From Hydrogenophaga pseudoflava (GTDB taxonomy: Bacteria; Pseudomonadota; Gammaproteobacteria; Burkholderiales; Burkholderiaceae_C), in the NCBI RefSeq assembly GCF_031020795.1, contig NZ_JAVHJP010000011.1, forward strand, positions 19,558 through 83,557: 64,000 bases of DNA. Direction: 5' to 3'. The notes under the pieces are model-generated. The model worked only from the letters and a program-made list of their open reading frames with translations. It was not told the DNA's origin and searched no databases. Made by a program: the position numbers and the translations under genes. Shown one piece after another: positions 10,001 through 18,199 of the stretch (positions within the stretch are counted from its first letter, which is position 1; each line of letters starts with the position of its first letter).

Positions 10001-11410
10001 AGGGTTCTCCAGCACACCGGCCTGCATGCTGTAGTAGCCGGCAGCACGTTCAACGGCGTAGTGCAGCGGTGTTCCCCCTTGGGACACCATGGTGTTGAGC
10101 CAGTTGAAAAGCTCGGTGTTGGCCGTCGACCCTCTGTTCAGCAGCCGCACCCCTCGGGAAAGCGTGACCGGAGCGCCGGCACCCGGCGGAAGCGTCAACG
10201 GGCCGTCATACCGTTGGTTGATAGGCAGATAGCCGATCCGCAGCTCGTTGTCGAATTTGGAGGGAATGTTGAGCGCGCCGTTGGCATCGGTGTCCGCGAG
10301 AGCCAGACCGATAGCGGTGCTGGTGGCCAACTGCCGCGTGCTGTACCAGCGGTACCAATTCAGGATGTTGGCGACCTCCTGGGCGTTGTTGCAGACATTG
10401 GCCGTGCAGTCCGTGCGGTTGTTGGGGGTCGGGATGGTGTAAGTGGCGGTGTCTCCGAGCCTGACATCGACCCGGGTGCGGGCGGCGCAGCCGGTTTCCT
10501 GCCCCAGTCCGTTGGTGACCACGTTGGTGCAGTACGCATAACTGAAGGTGGTGGCAGGGCCGGCAGTGGGTGCTGCGGTGTAGGCGATGTGCTGAGGGAT
10601 CTTCAGCGTGTACTGGAGGTTGTAGCGGGAGGTGAATCCCGAAGGTGCCAATGTGTTGACATGCCCTTGGTCATTGCGCGTGGCTGCACTGCCCGCGGGC
10701 GGGGAAGCGGCGTTGTCCGCATACATTGAGTGGTAGATGCGGTAGTCGCTGGGAGCAACGTTCCGCTGATAGACGGTGTACCGGAAGTCCACGGTGTTCT
10801 GGTTGGAGATCCACACCACGTTGTAGGTCAAGCCCCGCTCGCCGGCTGGAACCGTGGCCGGTAGCAGCGGGTCGCGCGGGTTCACGATCGTGCCGCTTCC
10901 ATCGACCCGGGGCAGGTACCGCACGCGCGGGTTGTAGTAGATCGGGTTCACGTCCGCCGAGCGCTGGGCGGACCAGTTCAGGATGCTCTGATCCGGCGTG
11001 TACGGCACGGCCACGGACGTGCGGGCCTGGGTGACCCAGGTGCCCGAGATTCTGAGCCGCTCGTAGCAGGTGTAGACGGTTGGAGGGCCGATGGTGGTGT
11101 TCGCTTCCTGACCGATTCCCGCGTTGAAGGTGGTGGACGTCGTCGATGAACTCCTGGAGTAGGGGTTCGGGCAGTAGCGTCGCTGGTATTCGTTGCTGTC
11201 GGTGACGTTGTAGCTCTCGTGGTAGGTGAACGCCATCGACCCCGAGTTGTCCAGCGCCACCATCAGGTTGGGCTTGGCGCCTGACTGGTTGGTCAGCAGC
11301 GGCCTGCTGGAGGGCTGGGCCCAGGCCTGCCCGGCGGGCAACAGCACCGCACCCAGGGTCACCGACCACAACAGGCGGCGAGTAAGACGGCGTGTAACGA
11401 GGGAGTTCAT
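7088..11410 (-). CDS. pilY1: PilY1, type IV pilus tip adhesin / biogenesis factor
   Basis: PilY1 is a large secreted or pilus-tip protein required for type IV pilus extension, adhesion and surface sensing. The 1440-residue product has a signal peptide ending near QAWAQ, a von Willebrand-like N-terminus with the MIDAS-type LDNSGSM motif, and a C-terminal beta-propeller region. Two Asp-rich calcium-binding loops are visible: DQDGSGGVDG at about residue 845 and DIDGDGRMDAWDSNGDSRVD near 1305. ATG 11410 is chosen because GAGGTGCCC precedes it and the signal peptide starts there; the longer frame overlaps pilX. Lengths of 1100-1500 are usual in this family. Confidence 0.92.
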   Translation of the reverse strand: MNSLVTRRLTRRLLWSVTLGAVLLPAGQAWAQPSSRPLLTNQSGAKPNLMVALDNSGSMAFTYHESYNVTDSNEYQRRYCPNPYSRSSSTTSTTFNAGIGQEANTTIGPPTVYTCYERLRISGTWVTQARTSVAVPYTPDQSILNWSAQRSADVNPIYYNPRVRYLPRVDGSGTIVNPRDPLLPATVPAGERGLTYNVVWISNQNTVDFRYTVYQRNVAPSDYRIYHSMYADNAASPPAGSAATRNDQGHVNTLAPSGFTSRYNLQYTLKIPQHIAYTAAPTAGPATTFSYAYCTNVVTNGLGQETGCAARTRVDVRLGDTATYTIPTPNNRTDCTANVCNNAQEVANILNWYRWYSTRQLATSTAIGLALADTDANGALNIPSKFDNELRIGYLPINQRYDGPLTLPPGAGAPVTLSRGVRLLNRGSTANTELFNWLNTMVSQGGTPLHYAVERAAGYYSMQAGVLENPWRTDPTNASSPEMSCRRSFNLLFSDGGWTSGAPWGPSAAGPDYDNTNGPTFSRTRADGTTESFRYMSGGINTVAGRLQYVPFPSTGTGGLADLTARYYWHTDMRTGLDNNIQTRPGQPTFWQNMTTYTVGYLIQPTGDVTGTGLNFNQIDQYRTNYTLNGPGGTTVFPSFPVGDLLSSGTQTRVDDFIHAGYTGGARSFSAKTADDVKSIFNTILAEILSASGKDAGVSVNTGGGDNSTLAGRLKYTVSYRTMDNSGDILARELAADGRETGVTAWSANQLMPSPADRRVFTMHDRNQPVDFIGSFSGLNSDIQTALATGPDASRIPTNANFVNYLRGDNSALDSNGMLFRQRVSQVAAMVNPPAVFMGDARDYAYDQDGSGGVDGRGSYVDFTNRKRGYPKSLFVATNAGTMHAFSATAGTELAAVMPRRSLRRMLNFAAEPYNFEYVLDGPITENDIFDRRKALTDGLTEANEWRAWRHLAVGTGGRGEKLVYAVNSPIKPGVTPNRIPDREDFLWETGPDLIDNADGSDVTVGYMSNSARSGQTEDLSDATNARRGRWIVAVNNGHYNGEPNGEKNGLVVLDAVTGEVIRTIPLPDGYPAGDGLSGVTLLRSYGTNTRVVAAYAGDAMGQLWKFNLSGDPSTWHVEHNRPLFTVPDNRPIYGSPAWQAHEAGGFIVVFATGIMLEDDHLNDLGQQTIYGIWDRQTIDGTMLNDETFTPVSATQLEERTVVQSSEASRAGFFYYAITGDVIDWDTQRGWYIHMTNVHQRDGALQPGERSIADVQNFGRSVIITSTVLRPPPAGEMCTVADLPGNYVYIVNAQSASPELSRSFDIDGDGRMDAWDSNGDSRVDAGYAVAYAPQGGFTRGISVSRFRSRADGTALPDDPQSDTGDPSDPQVTESVSDRMEKAADEAAGESALSQSGGAPKCRTMRGIILGTGETPLGAGVYCPTTGWSRTQFQLSAPPSN

Positions 11411-11454
11411 GGGCACCTCACTTGAATGCACTTTATTGATATCAATGGACAGCA

Positions 11455-12051
11455 TCAGCACACGCCGTTGTTGGGGCACAGGGTCGGAACGATGGGCGTC
11501 AAGATGGACTGCAGCCACACTTCAGAGCCGGCCGTGAGCAGTCCGTTGGCGTCCACTGCAGCATCGTTGGACAGGCCGCGTGATGTGATCAGGAAACGGT
11601 CATTGACCATGGCCTGGATGATGCAGGTGGGGGCATTCCGGATCTGTGCGTTGGACTGTGCTTCGCTGCCGGTGTATTGGGGCGTCACGGTGATCAGGTT
11701 GGCCCCTGTGGCCGCCCAGTTGGAACGCGTGTTCCAGACTCCGCCGCTGATGGCTGCTTCTGTGTCCGCAGAGATCACGTTGGTGTCTTCGACGCGGTCC
11801 ACGTCGGTACCGAAAGCTGCGCTGCCTTCGACGCTGGCCCGGGCAACCCGTTCGCAATAACGCAAGGCGTCCTCGGCAGACACACGCGCCACCTGGTTCG
11901 TGCGCATGTTGTTGGAGAACTGCTCGAAGGTGGCCGAGTTGCGCGCAGCCAGCAGGCCAGCGAACGAGATGATCACCAGCATGATCAGTGCGATGGGCAG
12001 TACGACGCCTCGTTCGGCATTGCTCATGTTGGTGTGGGTGTGGCAGCGCAT
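11455..12051 (-). CDS. pilX: PilX-like minor pilin
   Basis: A 198-residue PilX-type minor pilin. The motif ERGVVLPIALIMLVIISFAGL is a hydrophobic N-terminal helix lacking the +5 Glu, as is usual for PilX, followed by AARNS and a soluble domain with cysteines. In the family, PilX primes pilus assembly with PilV, PilW and PilY1. Start ATG 12051 or ATG 12027 (MSNAERG) is possible; the second gives the more usual leader. It lies 17 bp after pilW and 44 bp before pilY1 on the same strand. Confidence 0.85.
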   Translation of the reverse strand: MRCHTHTNMSNAERGVVLPIALIMLVIISFAGLLAARNSATFEQFSNNMRTNQVARVSAEDALRYCERVARASVEGSAAFGTDVDRVEDTNVISADTEAAISGGVWNTRSNWAATGANLITVTPQYTGSEAQSNAQIRNAPTCIIQAMVNDRFLITSRGLSNDAAVDANGLLTAGSEVWLQSILTPIVPTLCPNNGVC

Positions 12052-12068
12052 GGTGCGGTTCTCTAGCG

Positions 12069-13088
12069 TCAGTTGTCGTACATGTATTGCCATGGATCGC
12101 CGCCGAGTTCGTAGTCGGAAGGCAGGCCAGGGCGCATGTTGCGCAGCTGGATGGTGGTCACATAGGCCCGGCGAAGAAAACGGTCGGTTGGCGTCTGTTC
12201 GGCGCCGTCGCAATCGATGTATCGACCGACGTCGGCGAGGGTGTTGTCGCCGGTCGGTACCGGTCGGGCACTGCGAGCCAGCAGGCAGACGCGCACCGCC
12301 GCTACCCGGGACCAGTTGATCGATGTGTCTCCCAGCACCTCGGCGCCGTTGGCAGTCTGGTCCGCGGTCACATAACCGGCCACTTGATGTGGAATGGGGT
12401 TGCCCACAGACGGCAGCGCCGTGACTGCATACTGGACTTGCATGTCTTCGATGTTCGGGATCAGGGCTGTGGCATTCCCGAACCCGGTACCAGTGCGCCC
12501 CTGGCAGAACAGCGACGGCGTGCCGTCCGCGTCGTCGGCGATGTAATAGCGGTTGTCGGCCAAGGTCATCGCTGTGGCAGTGGCTGCTCCCTCTGCCTGT
12601 GCATTCCAGGCAGTGATGCCCTCGTGTGCGCAATTGCCCGGGCGCTGCACGCCACCAGCGTCGGTCACCGTCTGGCTGTTGAGCAGCGACGCCTCGTAGC
12701 GCACGGCGAGCGCATCAGGACCCGCGCCACCGTTGCAGCTCAGGAGTGGCGGCGACGCAGGATCAAGAAATACCGCAGTGTTGTCGTCGAAGCCTCCGTC
12801 GCAACCGCGCACCGCCTGTCCGGGGAACAGCCGGTTCCCGGACGCGTCCACATTTGAAAAGCCGGTCAGGCGGATCTGCTGTTGCAGCAACTCAAGTGCC
12901 AGCGCAGCGTCCTCGTTCATCTGGGATTCCAGTGTGCTGCTGCGCGAGGTGGTGGCCGTGTTCACATAGATGATACCGACCGCTCCCAGGAGAAACAGCC
13001 CAATGGTCAGCGCCACCATCAGTTCAACCAGGCTCAGACCCCGCTGGGTCCGGCGATTGATCTGGGGAGTGCGTGTTCTGGAGGTCAT
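12069..13088 (-). CDS. pilW: PilW-like minor pilin
   Basis: A 339-residue PilW-family minor pilin. The leader is basic (TPQINRRTQR), followed by the cleavage site G^LSLVELMVALTIGLFLLGAV with Glu at +5, and a long soluble domain typical of PilW (about 300-350 residues). ATG 13088 is given. A GTG at 13094 that overlaps the pilV stop (GTGA) would add two residues, and coupled translation with pilV is likely in either case. It belongs to the pilVWX-Y1-E operon and should sit at the pilus tip complex. Confidence 0.87.
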   Translation of the reverse strand: MTSRTRTPQINRRTQRGLSLVELMVALTIGLFLLGAVGIIYVNTATTSRSSTLESQMNEDAALALELLQQQIRLTGFSNVDASGNRLFPGQAVRGCDGGFDDNTAVFLDPASPPLLSCNGGAGPDALAVRYEASLLNSQTVTDAGGVQRPGNCAHEGITAWNAQAEGAATATAMTLADNRYYIADDADGTPSLFCQGRTGTGFGNATALIPNIEDMQVQYAVTALPSVGNPIPHQVAGYVTADQTANGAEVLGDTSINWSRVAAVRVCLLARSARPVPTGDNTLADVGRYIDCDGAEQTPTDRFLRRAYVTTIQLRNMRPGLPSDYELGGDPWQYMYDN

Positions 13089-13090
13089 GG

Positions 13091-13699
13091 TCACAGCCCC
13101 ACCTTGAAGTACATGCAGTTGTACAAGGCTTGCTCGTCAGGCGTCAGACTGCTGGGGCAGTTTTCCTGGCCTGCGCCGAACAGCGTGTCCCCCGCGTCGG
13201 TGGTGGGCTCCTGCCACAGAAGCCACACGTCCAGGTCTCGCGCGGTAGCGCCGGGCCGGCTCATCACGACGGCATCCCCCTGCGGCAAGCGACTGCGCAC
13301 GCTTCGCAGGAACTGGTCGACGTCCGCCGCGGCGAGTGCATCTGCTGCAGTGATCGCGTTGGCAGGGACGGATGGGTCCAGATCGAGATTGGCATCGGGC
13401 ACGGTGACCGCTGCGCTCTCGAAATCGTCACCCAGCGCGATGTCGTAGGCGCCACGGTCATAGCCGTATACATTGACACGGGCCCGGTCTGCCAGATCAT
13501 TCACCAAGGCAATGCCGGTCAGCCGCATTTGGGACACCTTGTTGTAGCTGAAGGTGGCCCCTGAGAGCCCTGCGATGCCGAGCAGACCCACCGACACCAG
13601 CAGGATGGCCACCAGCACTTCGATCATGCTGGCGCCCCGTTGGAGGCCGCTGGCGGCGGACTTGGTCTTGAAGATGTTCATGGGATCCCTGGTGGTCAT
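13091..13699 (-). CDS. pilV: PilV-like minor pilin
   Basis: A 202-residue PilV-type minor pilin. The prepilin motif is RG^ASMIEVLVAILLVSVGLLGIAG with Glu near +5, then a soluble domain ending in a Cys-containing tail (LYNCMYFKVGL). The ATG at 13699 overlaps the fimT stop (ATGA). An internal ATG at 13681 (MNIFKTK), with AGGGATCCC just upstream, gives a shorter leader and may be the real start. It probably acts with PilW, PilX, PilE and PilY1 to prime type IV pilus assembly. Confidence 0.86.
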   Translation of the reverse strand: MTTRDPMNIFKTKSAASGLQRGASMIEVLVAILLVSVGLLGIAGLSGATFSYNKVSQMRLTGIALVNDLADRARVNVYGYDRGAYDIALGDDFESAAVTVPDANLDLDPSVPANAITAADALAAADVDQFLRSVRSRLPQGDAVVMSRPGATARDLDVWLLWQEPTTDAGDTLFGAGQENCPSSLTPDEQALYNCMYFKVGL

Positions 13700-14241
13700 G
13701 GAAGCTCGGTCACAACGGAAACGCGACCCACGCGTGAGACGGTGATCTTGTCGACCTTGGTTTCGGGATTCGCGCCGGAGGGGGTGACCGTGAGGGTGGT
13801 GGTATCAGAGCCCAGCAGTCCGTTCGGAAGGAACTGCATCCATTCCACGTCGTCCGAGCTTTCGATAGAGGCCACTCCCGATTGGGCGGACACCACCTTG
13901 AGGATGCGCTCGTTCGTATTGACTGCCTGGTTGCCTGCGTTGGAGGCCGTGCCTGCACCATCGTCGACGAACACGATCCAGCCAGTGTTCCATTCGGTCC
14001 CCCCGGCGCAGGATGCTCCGTCGGCACTGGGGCATACCACGATCTGGCGCGAGGACTTGATGGACTCTGACCGGGCCAGTTGGAGACTGGTCGTCAGCTC
14101 GCGGGTGGCGCTGTCGCGACGCCACTGGCGCAGCACCTCGCTGAAACTGGGAACGGCCAGGGTCGTGAGGATCGCGACCAGCGCAATGGTGACCACCAGT
14201 TCCACCAGTGTGAATCCTTGCTGGTGCGAGTTGGCTGGCAT
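13696..14241 (-). CDS. fimT: FimT/GspH-family pseudopilin (first copy)
   Basis: A 181-residue FimT/GspH-type pseudopilin. MPANSHQQG^FTLVELVVTIALVAIL is the leader and N-methylation helix, followed by the family pattern VPSFSEVLRQWRRDSATRELTTSLQLARSEAIK-like (here ARSESIKSSRQIVVCPSADG). It has a Cys pair in the globular part (VVCPSADGASC). ATG 14241 is chosen since the upstream extension has no homology. In some bacteria FimT helps natural DNA uptake; here it heads the pil minor pilin genes. A second, diverged copy lies upstream. Confidence 0.84.
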   Translation of the reverse strand: MPANSHQQGFTLVELVVTIALVAILTTLAVPSFSEVLRQWRRDSATRELTTSLQLARSESIKSSRQIVVCPSADGASCAGGTEWNTGWIVFVDDGAGTASNAGNQAVNTNERILKVVSAQSGVASIESSDDVEWMQFLPNGLLGSDTTTLTVTPSGANPETKVDKITVSRVGRVSVVTELP

Positions 14242-14445
14242 ATGGGATGTGGGCAGGTGGTTCAATTTGCAGCTCCGTGCTGCAATGTATCGCCCACCTT
14301 CGAGGGTCTTCCCGGCGCCCGGACGCGCGGTCGGATTTGGCCTGCTCAGCGGCAGAAAGCATTCATTTTTTCCAGCGGTCGCTTGGTGCTGTTGCTGGCT
14401 GTCCATCCGCAGTCGCCCGCCGTATCAGCAATGAGCGCAGGCTTG

Positions 14446-14985
14446 TCACGCGGCCTGAAGGCCGACGCTGAGGCGAACTCTCCCTATTCGATTGACGATG
14501 ATTCTTTGAATTGTTCCTGTCCGGGGAACAATCTCCAGCGTGCCCATTCCAGAGGCCATCATGCCCGTGGGCATGAATACGAATCGCTGGATCAGCGCAT
14601 TGCCCCGGATGCTTTGAATGCCGCTGGCACCGTGTGAAACAACGACCAGTTTGTCGGAGGAATTGAATTGACCATTGCCGTCAAGGTCCTGAAAGACGAG
14701 CCAGCCTGATTTCCATTCTCTGTTGGTTCCAGGGGAACAACGTAGGCCATCCAAGCTGCTGCACATCACCACCCGCTGAGACCAGCGTATAGCTTCGGAT
14801 CGAGCAAGCGCCAGATGGTCGGTGATCGCTCGGGTGGCGTGGTCTCGTTGCCAATCGGAGAGCATTCTGCTCATGGGCGGAACTGCCAGCTGGATGAGGA
14901 ATGCCAGCAACGCGGTTGCCACGACCAGTTCGATGAGGGTGTAGCCGCCCAATTGACGGGGAATTTGACAGGCAGGTAATCGCAT
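14446..14985 (-). CDS. FimT/GspH-family pseudopilin (second copy)
   Basis: A 179-residue pseudopilin paralogous to the next gene downstream. The cleavage site is G^YTLIELVVATALLAFLIQL with Glu at +5, then VPPMSRMLSDWQRDHATRAI, LALARSEAIRWSQRVVMCSS and a Cys pair (VMCSSLDGLRC), the same layout as the first FimT copy. About 200 bp separate it from that copy, so the two may have separate transcripts. Base composition and codon use look slightly less GC-rich than the neighbours. The function is pilus assembly or DNA uptake by family; the role of a duplicated FimT is unknown. Confidence 0.82.
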   Translation of the reverse strand: MRLPACQIPRQLGGYTLIELVVATALLAFLIQLAVPPMSRMLSDWQRDHATRAITDHLALARSEAIRWSQRVVMCSSLDGLRCSPGTNREWKSGWLVFQDLDGNGQFNSSDKLVVVSHGASGIQSIRGNALIQRFVFMPTGMMASGMGTLEIVPRTGTIQRIIVNRIGRVRLSVGLQAA

Positions 14986-15116
14986 GATGAGTTCGAAGTA
15001 ATTCGTTCGAACTCATTATTTCCCTGTGTTGCCACCGAATCATGCCTCCAATGAGGTACATGCCGGTGTCTTGTCCCTCCAATGGAGGAATGCGGTTGCC
15101 GGTGGCTGGATGGGCG

Positions 15117-15566
15117 TTACCGGCGAACCTCGTCCACAAGCGCGCGAAACTCGTCGATGTCCTCGAAGCTGCGGTAAACGCTGGCAAAGCGTATATAGGC
15201 CACCTTGTCGAGCTTTTTAAGCTCGCGCATCACCATCTCGCCCAGTTTGGTCGAGGCCACCTCACGCGCGCCCAGGTTGAGGAGCTTTTCTTCGATGCGC
15301 TCGATAGAGGCATCCACCTGTTCGGTGCTGACCGGCCGCTTGCGCAGGGCCAGCGTGAACGAGGCGCGGAGTTTGTCCGGCACGTAGTCCACGCGCCGTC
15401 CGTCTTTCTTCACCACCGCTGGAAAGCTGACTTCCGGCCGCTCGTAGGTGGTGAAACGCTTCTCGCAGTGGCCGCACTGCCTGCGGCGGCGAATGAAATC
15501 CGCGTCTTCGGAAACCCGGGTCTCGACGACCTGGGTTTCCAGATGGCCGCAGAAGGGACACTTCAC
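15117..15566 (-). CDS. nrdR: NrdR, transcriptional repressor of ribonucleotide reductase genes
   Basis: NrdR represses nrd operons and senses ATP/dATP through its ATP-cone. The 149-residue product has the N-terminal zinc ribbon MKCPFCGHLETQVVETR with a second CGHC pair at about 31-34, RFTTYER, and then the ATP-cone (from about residue 47). It begins with GTG at 15566 that overlaps the glyA stop (GTGA), so the two are translationally coupled. Pairing of glyA with nrdR is common in betaproteobacteria. Length is normal. Confidence 0.95.
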   Translation of the reverse strand: MKCPFCGHLETQVVETRVSEDADFIRRRRQCGHCEKRFTTYERPEVSFPAVVKKDGRRVDYVPDKLRASFTLALRKRPVSTEQVDASIERIEEKLLNLGAREVASTKLGEMVMRELKKLDKVAYIRFASVYRSFEDIDEFRALVDEVRR

Positions 15567-16807
15567 TTGTAGACCGGGAAGCGGGCGGTCAGGGCGTTGA
15601 CCTTGGCGCGCACGGCCTCGATGTTCGCCGGGTCGCGCGGGTTGTCCAGCACGTCCGCAATCAGATTGGCAGTCAGGCGGGCTTCTTCGTCCTTGAAGCC
15701 GCGGGTGGTCATGGCGGGGGTGCCGATGCGCACACCGCTGGTGACCATCGGTTTTTCCGGATCGTTGGGGATCGCGTTCTTGTTGATGGTCATGTGGGCG
15801 CTGCCCAGCACGGCCTCCGCTTCCTTGCCTGTGATGCCCTTGGCGCGCAGGTCGACCAGCATGACGTGGCTTTCGGTGCGACCCGACACGATGCGCAGCC
15901 CGCGCTGGGTCAGCGTCTCGGCCACGATCTGGGCGTTCTTCACCACCTGTTGCTGGTAGGCCTTGAACTCGGGTTGCAGCGCCTCCTTGAAGGCCACAGC
16001 CTTGGCGGCGATGACGTGCATCAGCGGGCCGCCCTGCAGGCCGGGGAAGATGGCGCTGTTGATCGCCTTCTCATGCTCGGCTTTCATCAGGATGATGCCG
16101 CCGCGCGGGCCGCGCAGGCTCTTGTGGGTGGTGGAGGTCACCACGTCCGCGAACGGCACGGGGTTGGGGTACACGCCCGCTGCGATCAGGCCGGCGTAGT
16201 GGGCCATGTCGACCATGAAGATGGCGCCGATTTCCTTGGCGATTTTGGCGAAGCGCTCGAAATCGATGCGCAGGCTGTAGGCGGAGGCGCCGGCCACGAT
16301 CAGCTTGGGCTTGTGTTCGCGCGCCTTGGCTTCCATGGCGTCGTAGTCGATCTCTTCCTTGGCGTTGAGGCCGTAGGAGACGACGTTGAACCACTTGCCG
16401 GACATGTTCAGCGGCATGCCATGCGTCAGGTGGCCGCCTTCGGCCAGGCTCATGCCCATGATGGTGTCGCCGGGCTTCAAGAAGGCCAGGAACACAGCTT
16501 CGTTGGCCGATGCGCCACAGTGCGCCTGCACGTTGGCGGCGTCGGCGCCGAACAGTTGCTTGACGCGGTCGATGGCCAGCTGTTCGGCCACGTCCACATA
16601 TTCACAGCCACCGTAGTAGCGCTTGCCAGGGTAACCCTCGGCGTACTTGTTGGTCAGCTGCGTGCCTTGGGCGGCCATCACCGCCGGGCTGGCGTAGTTC
16701 TCGCTGGCGATCAGCTCGATGTGGTGTTCCTGCCGGGCGTTCTCGGCCTGGATGGCGGCAAACAGTTCGGGGTCGGTTTGTTCGATGAGGATGTTGCGGT
16801 CGTACAT
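15563..16807 (-). CDS. glyA: GlyA, serine hydroxymethyltransferase
   Basis: A 414-residue PLP enzyme that converts serine and tetrahydrofolate to glycine and 5,10-methylene-THF, the main source of one-carbon units. Motifs: HHIELIASENYASPAV, YAEGYPGKRYYGGCEYVD, MVDMAHYAGLIAAG, and the PLP lysine K229 in STTHKSLRGPRGG. ATG at 16807. The 270 bp upstream have no gene; they could hold the promoter, but I see no recognisable folate or glycine riboswitch there. It is followed by the overlapping nrdR. Confidence 0.97.
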   Translation of the reverse strand: MYDRNILIEQTDPELFAAIQAENARQEHHIELIASENYASPAVMAAQGTQLTNKYAEGYPGKRYYGGCEYVDVAEQLAIDRVKQLFGADAANVQAHCGASANEAVFLAFLKPGDTIMGMSLAEGGHLTHGMPLNMSGKWFNVVSYGLNAKEEIDYDAMEAKAREHKPKLIVAGASAYSLRIDFERFAKIAKEIGAIFMVDMAHYAGLIAAGVYPNPVPFADVVTSTTHKSLRGPRGGIILMKAEHEKAINSAIFPGLQGGPLMHVIAAKAVAFKEALQPEFKAYQQQVVKNAQIVAETLTQRGLRIVSGRTESHVMLVDLRAKGITGKEAEAVLGSAHMTINKNAIPNDPEKPMVTSGVRIGTPAMTTRGFKDEEARLTANLIADVLDNPRDPANIEAVRAKVNALTARFPVYK

Positions 16808-17079
16808 GGTTTGGCAGTCTCGGGACGGTCTCGGGGTGGACTCTGGAGAAAGGGACCCCACGCATTCCGGTGGAACGGCAGGGACTGCCCAGGCGAACGG
16901 CTGAACACCCGGCGGACGGGCGGCGCGCTTCCCAGTGGTTGTCCCGCTCGCGGGGAGCGGGGGGCCACGTCAGCGCGGACGGCAGGACGCTGCCGCGCGC
17001 CTATCGCCAGTTGCGCACCCCGCTAGTTTATCCGAGCGACGATGTGCTCGCTCGCACTTGGGGGCTGCTCGGTTGGCCT

Positions 17080-17997
17080 TCAGGAGTTGGTGAGTCCGGC
17101 GTCGGCTGAGGACTCCACCGGCTGGCTGCTCGGGCTGGCTTCCGGCGGCGAGTCCAGCAGTCCGGTCTGCGTCGATCCGATGGGTTCCGGCTCAACGGGC
17201 GCGGGAGCGGCAGTGAAAATCGGGAACGAAGTCGGCATCGGCTTGCCCAGCGCCACGCTCTGGATGCGGAGGTGCTCGGCCATGACCTTGTTGATGTATC
17301 CGCTGCCATCGCTGGTCACGGCGCCCACATAGAGCCGCAGCCCCCCTTCGACGGATCCGGCCTGCTTGATGCAGTCCTGAAGCACTTTGACGCCCACACG
17401 CAGATTGGTCATTGGGTCGAAGGCCGCCATGGTGCCGCCGTAGTCGTCGTACTTGTCGGTGTGCACACGGGTCAGCACCTGCATCAGGCCCTGCGCGCCA
17501 ACGGGGCTCTGTGCATAGGGGTTGAAACGCGACTCGATGGCCATCACCGCCAGGATAAGGGTGGGGTCGAGGCGCACCTTGGCGCCGACGGCAAATGCTT
17601 CTGCCACCAGGGCGCCCAGAGGTTCGGGCGCCACCCGGTATTTGCGGCTGAGCCACTGGGTCACAGCGGCCTGTTGTTTGGGCAGCAGCGGTGGCGAGGC
17701 CACGGCAAGGCGGTCGTCGCTGTCTTCGGCCAGGGGGGAGGCGGTGTCCGCCACCTCGACCGAATCCTGACGCTCCTGCAGCCAGTTCAGGAGCTGTTGC
17801 TCCAGATCCGTGCGCAGCTCGCTTTGCACCGCGAGCCCAACGACCAGAGCCGCAAAGCCGGCGCCGAGCAGCGCCATGCCGTTTCGGGTGAGCGCGGCGA
17901 AGCCTCTGTAGGCGCCGGAAAGTGCAATGAACAGAGGAGACGTGGCAGTCGAAGCGCTGCTGTTGTTCTGTGTCTCGGTAACGGAAAGCGTTGTCAT
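17080..17997 (-). CDS. Membrane-anchored lytic transglycosylase (SLT domain)
   Basis: A 305-residue protein with an N-terminal membrane segment at about residues 40-58, a linker, and a lytic transglycosylase domain. The motif AIESRFNPYAQSPVGAQGLM carries the catalytic Glu, about E155, and is diagnostic for the SLT fold that cleaves peptidoglycan with anhydro-sugar formation. The C-terminus is Pro/Ser-rich (after residue 265). It stands alone between glyA and a long non-coding stretch. The exact family (MltC/Slt/EmtA-like) cannot be decided from sequence reading. Confidence 0.85.
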   Translation of the reverse strand: MTTLSVTETQNNSSASTATSPLFIALSGAYRGFAALTRNGMALLGAGFAALVVGLAVQSELRTDLEQQLLNWLQERQDSVEVADTASPLAEDSDDRLAVASPPLLPKQQAAVTQWLSRKYRVAPEPLGALVAEAFAVGAKVRLDPTLILAVMAIESRFNPYAQSPVGAQGLMQVLTRVHTDKYDDYGGTMAAFDPMTNLRVGVKVLQDCIKQAGSVEGGLRLYVGAVTSDGSGYINKVMAEHLRIQSVALGKPMPTSFPIFTAAPAPVEPEPIGSTQTGLLDSPPEASPSSQPVESSADAGLTNS

Positions 17998-18169
17998 GTT
18001 GTCGCTCCTTGCAGGGCTGCGCCGACCACAAGGTCTGCAGCAGCGGTGAGGGGGGCGCCATCAATGGCGGCTTCGCGGACACCCTGGAGGTAGGTGGTGC
18101 CGGCGTCGTGAGGGTTTACCCGGAACGGGAAACCGGCGAATGGTAGGGGGGTGTTAATTTCCAGTCAAT

Positions 18170-18190
18170 GTTTTAAACGTCGTTTAAAAC
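18170..18190. promoter_or_regulatory. 21-bp perfect palindrome (candidate operator)
   Basis: A perfect inverted repeat: GTTTTAAACG, a central T, then CGTTTAAAAC. It sits 173 bp upstream of the divergent transglycosylase gene and a few bases before an AT-rich TATAAA-like element at about 18200, so it could control a rightward transcript that ends at the terminator at 18573-18606. The size and symmetry fit a dimeric repressor such as a TetR-type protein; the regulator is unknown. Confidence 0.5.
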
Positions 18191-18199
18191 AATATTTTG

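Noticed and set aside
9119..10729. 536-codon plus-strand ORF inside pilY1
   Set aside because: Antisense shadow of a long GC-rich gene; no domain, no ribosome-binding site.
15794..17026. 410-codon plus-strand ORF antisense to glyA
   Set aside because: Shadow of glyA, His/Gly/Val rich, no recognisable domain.
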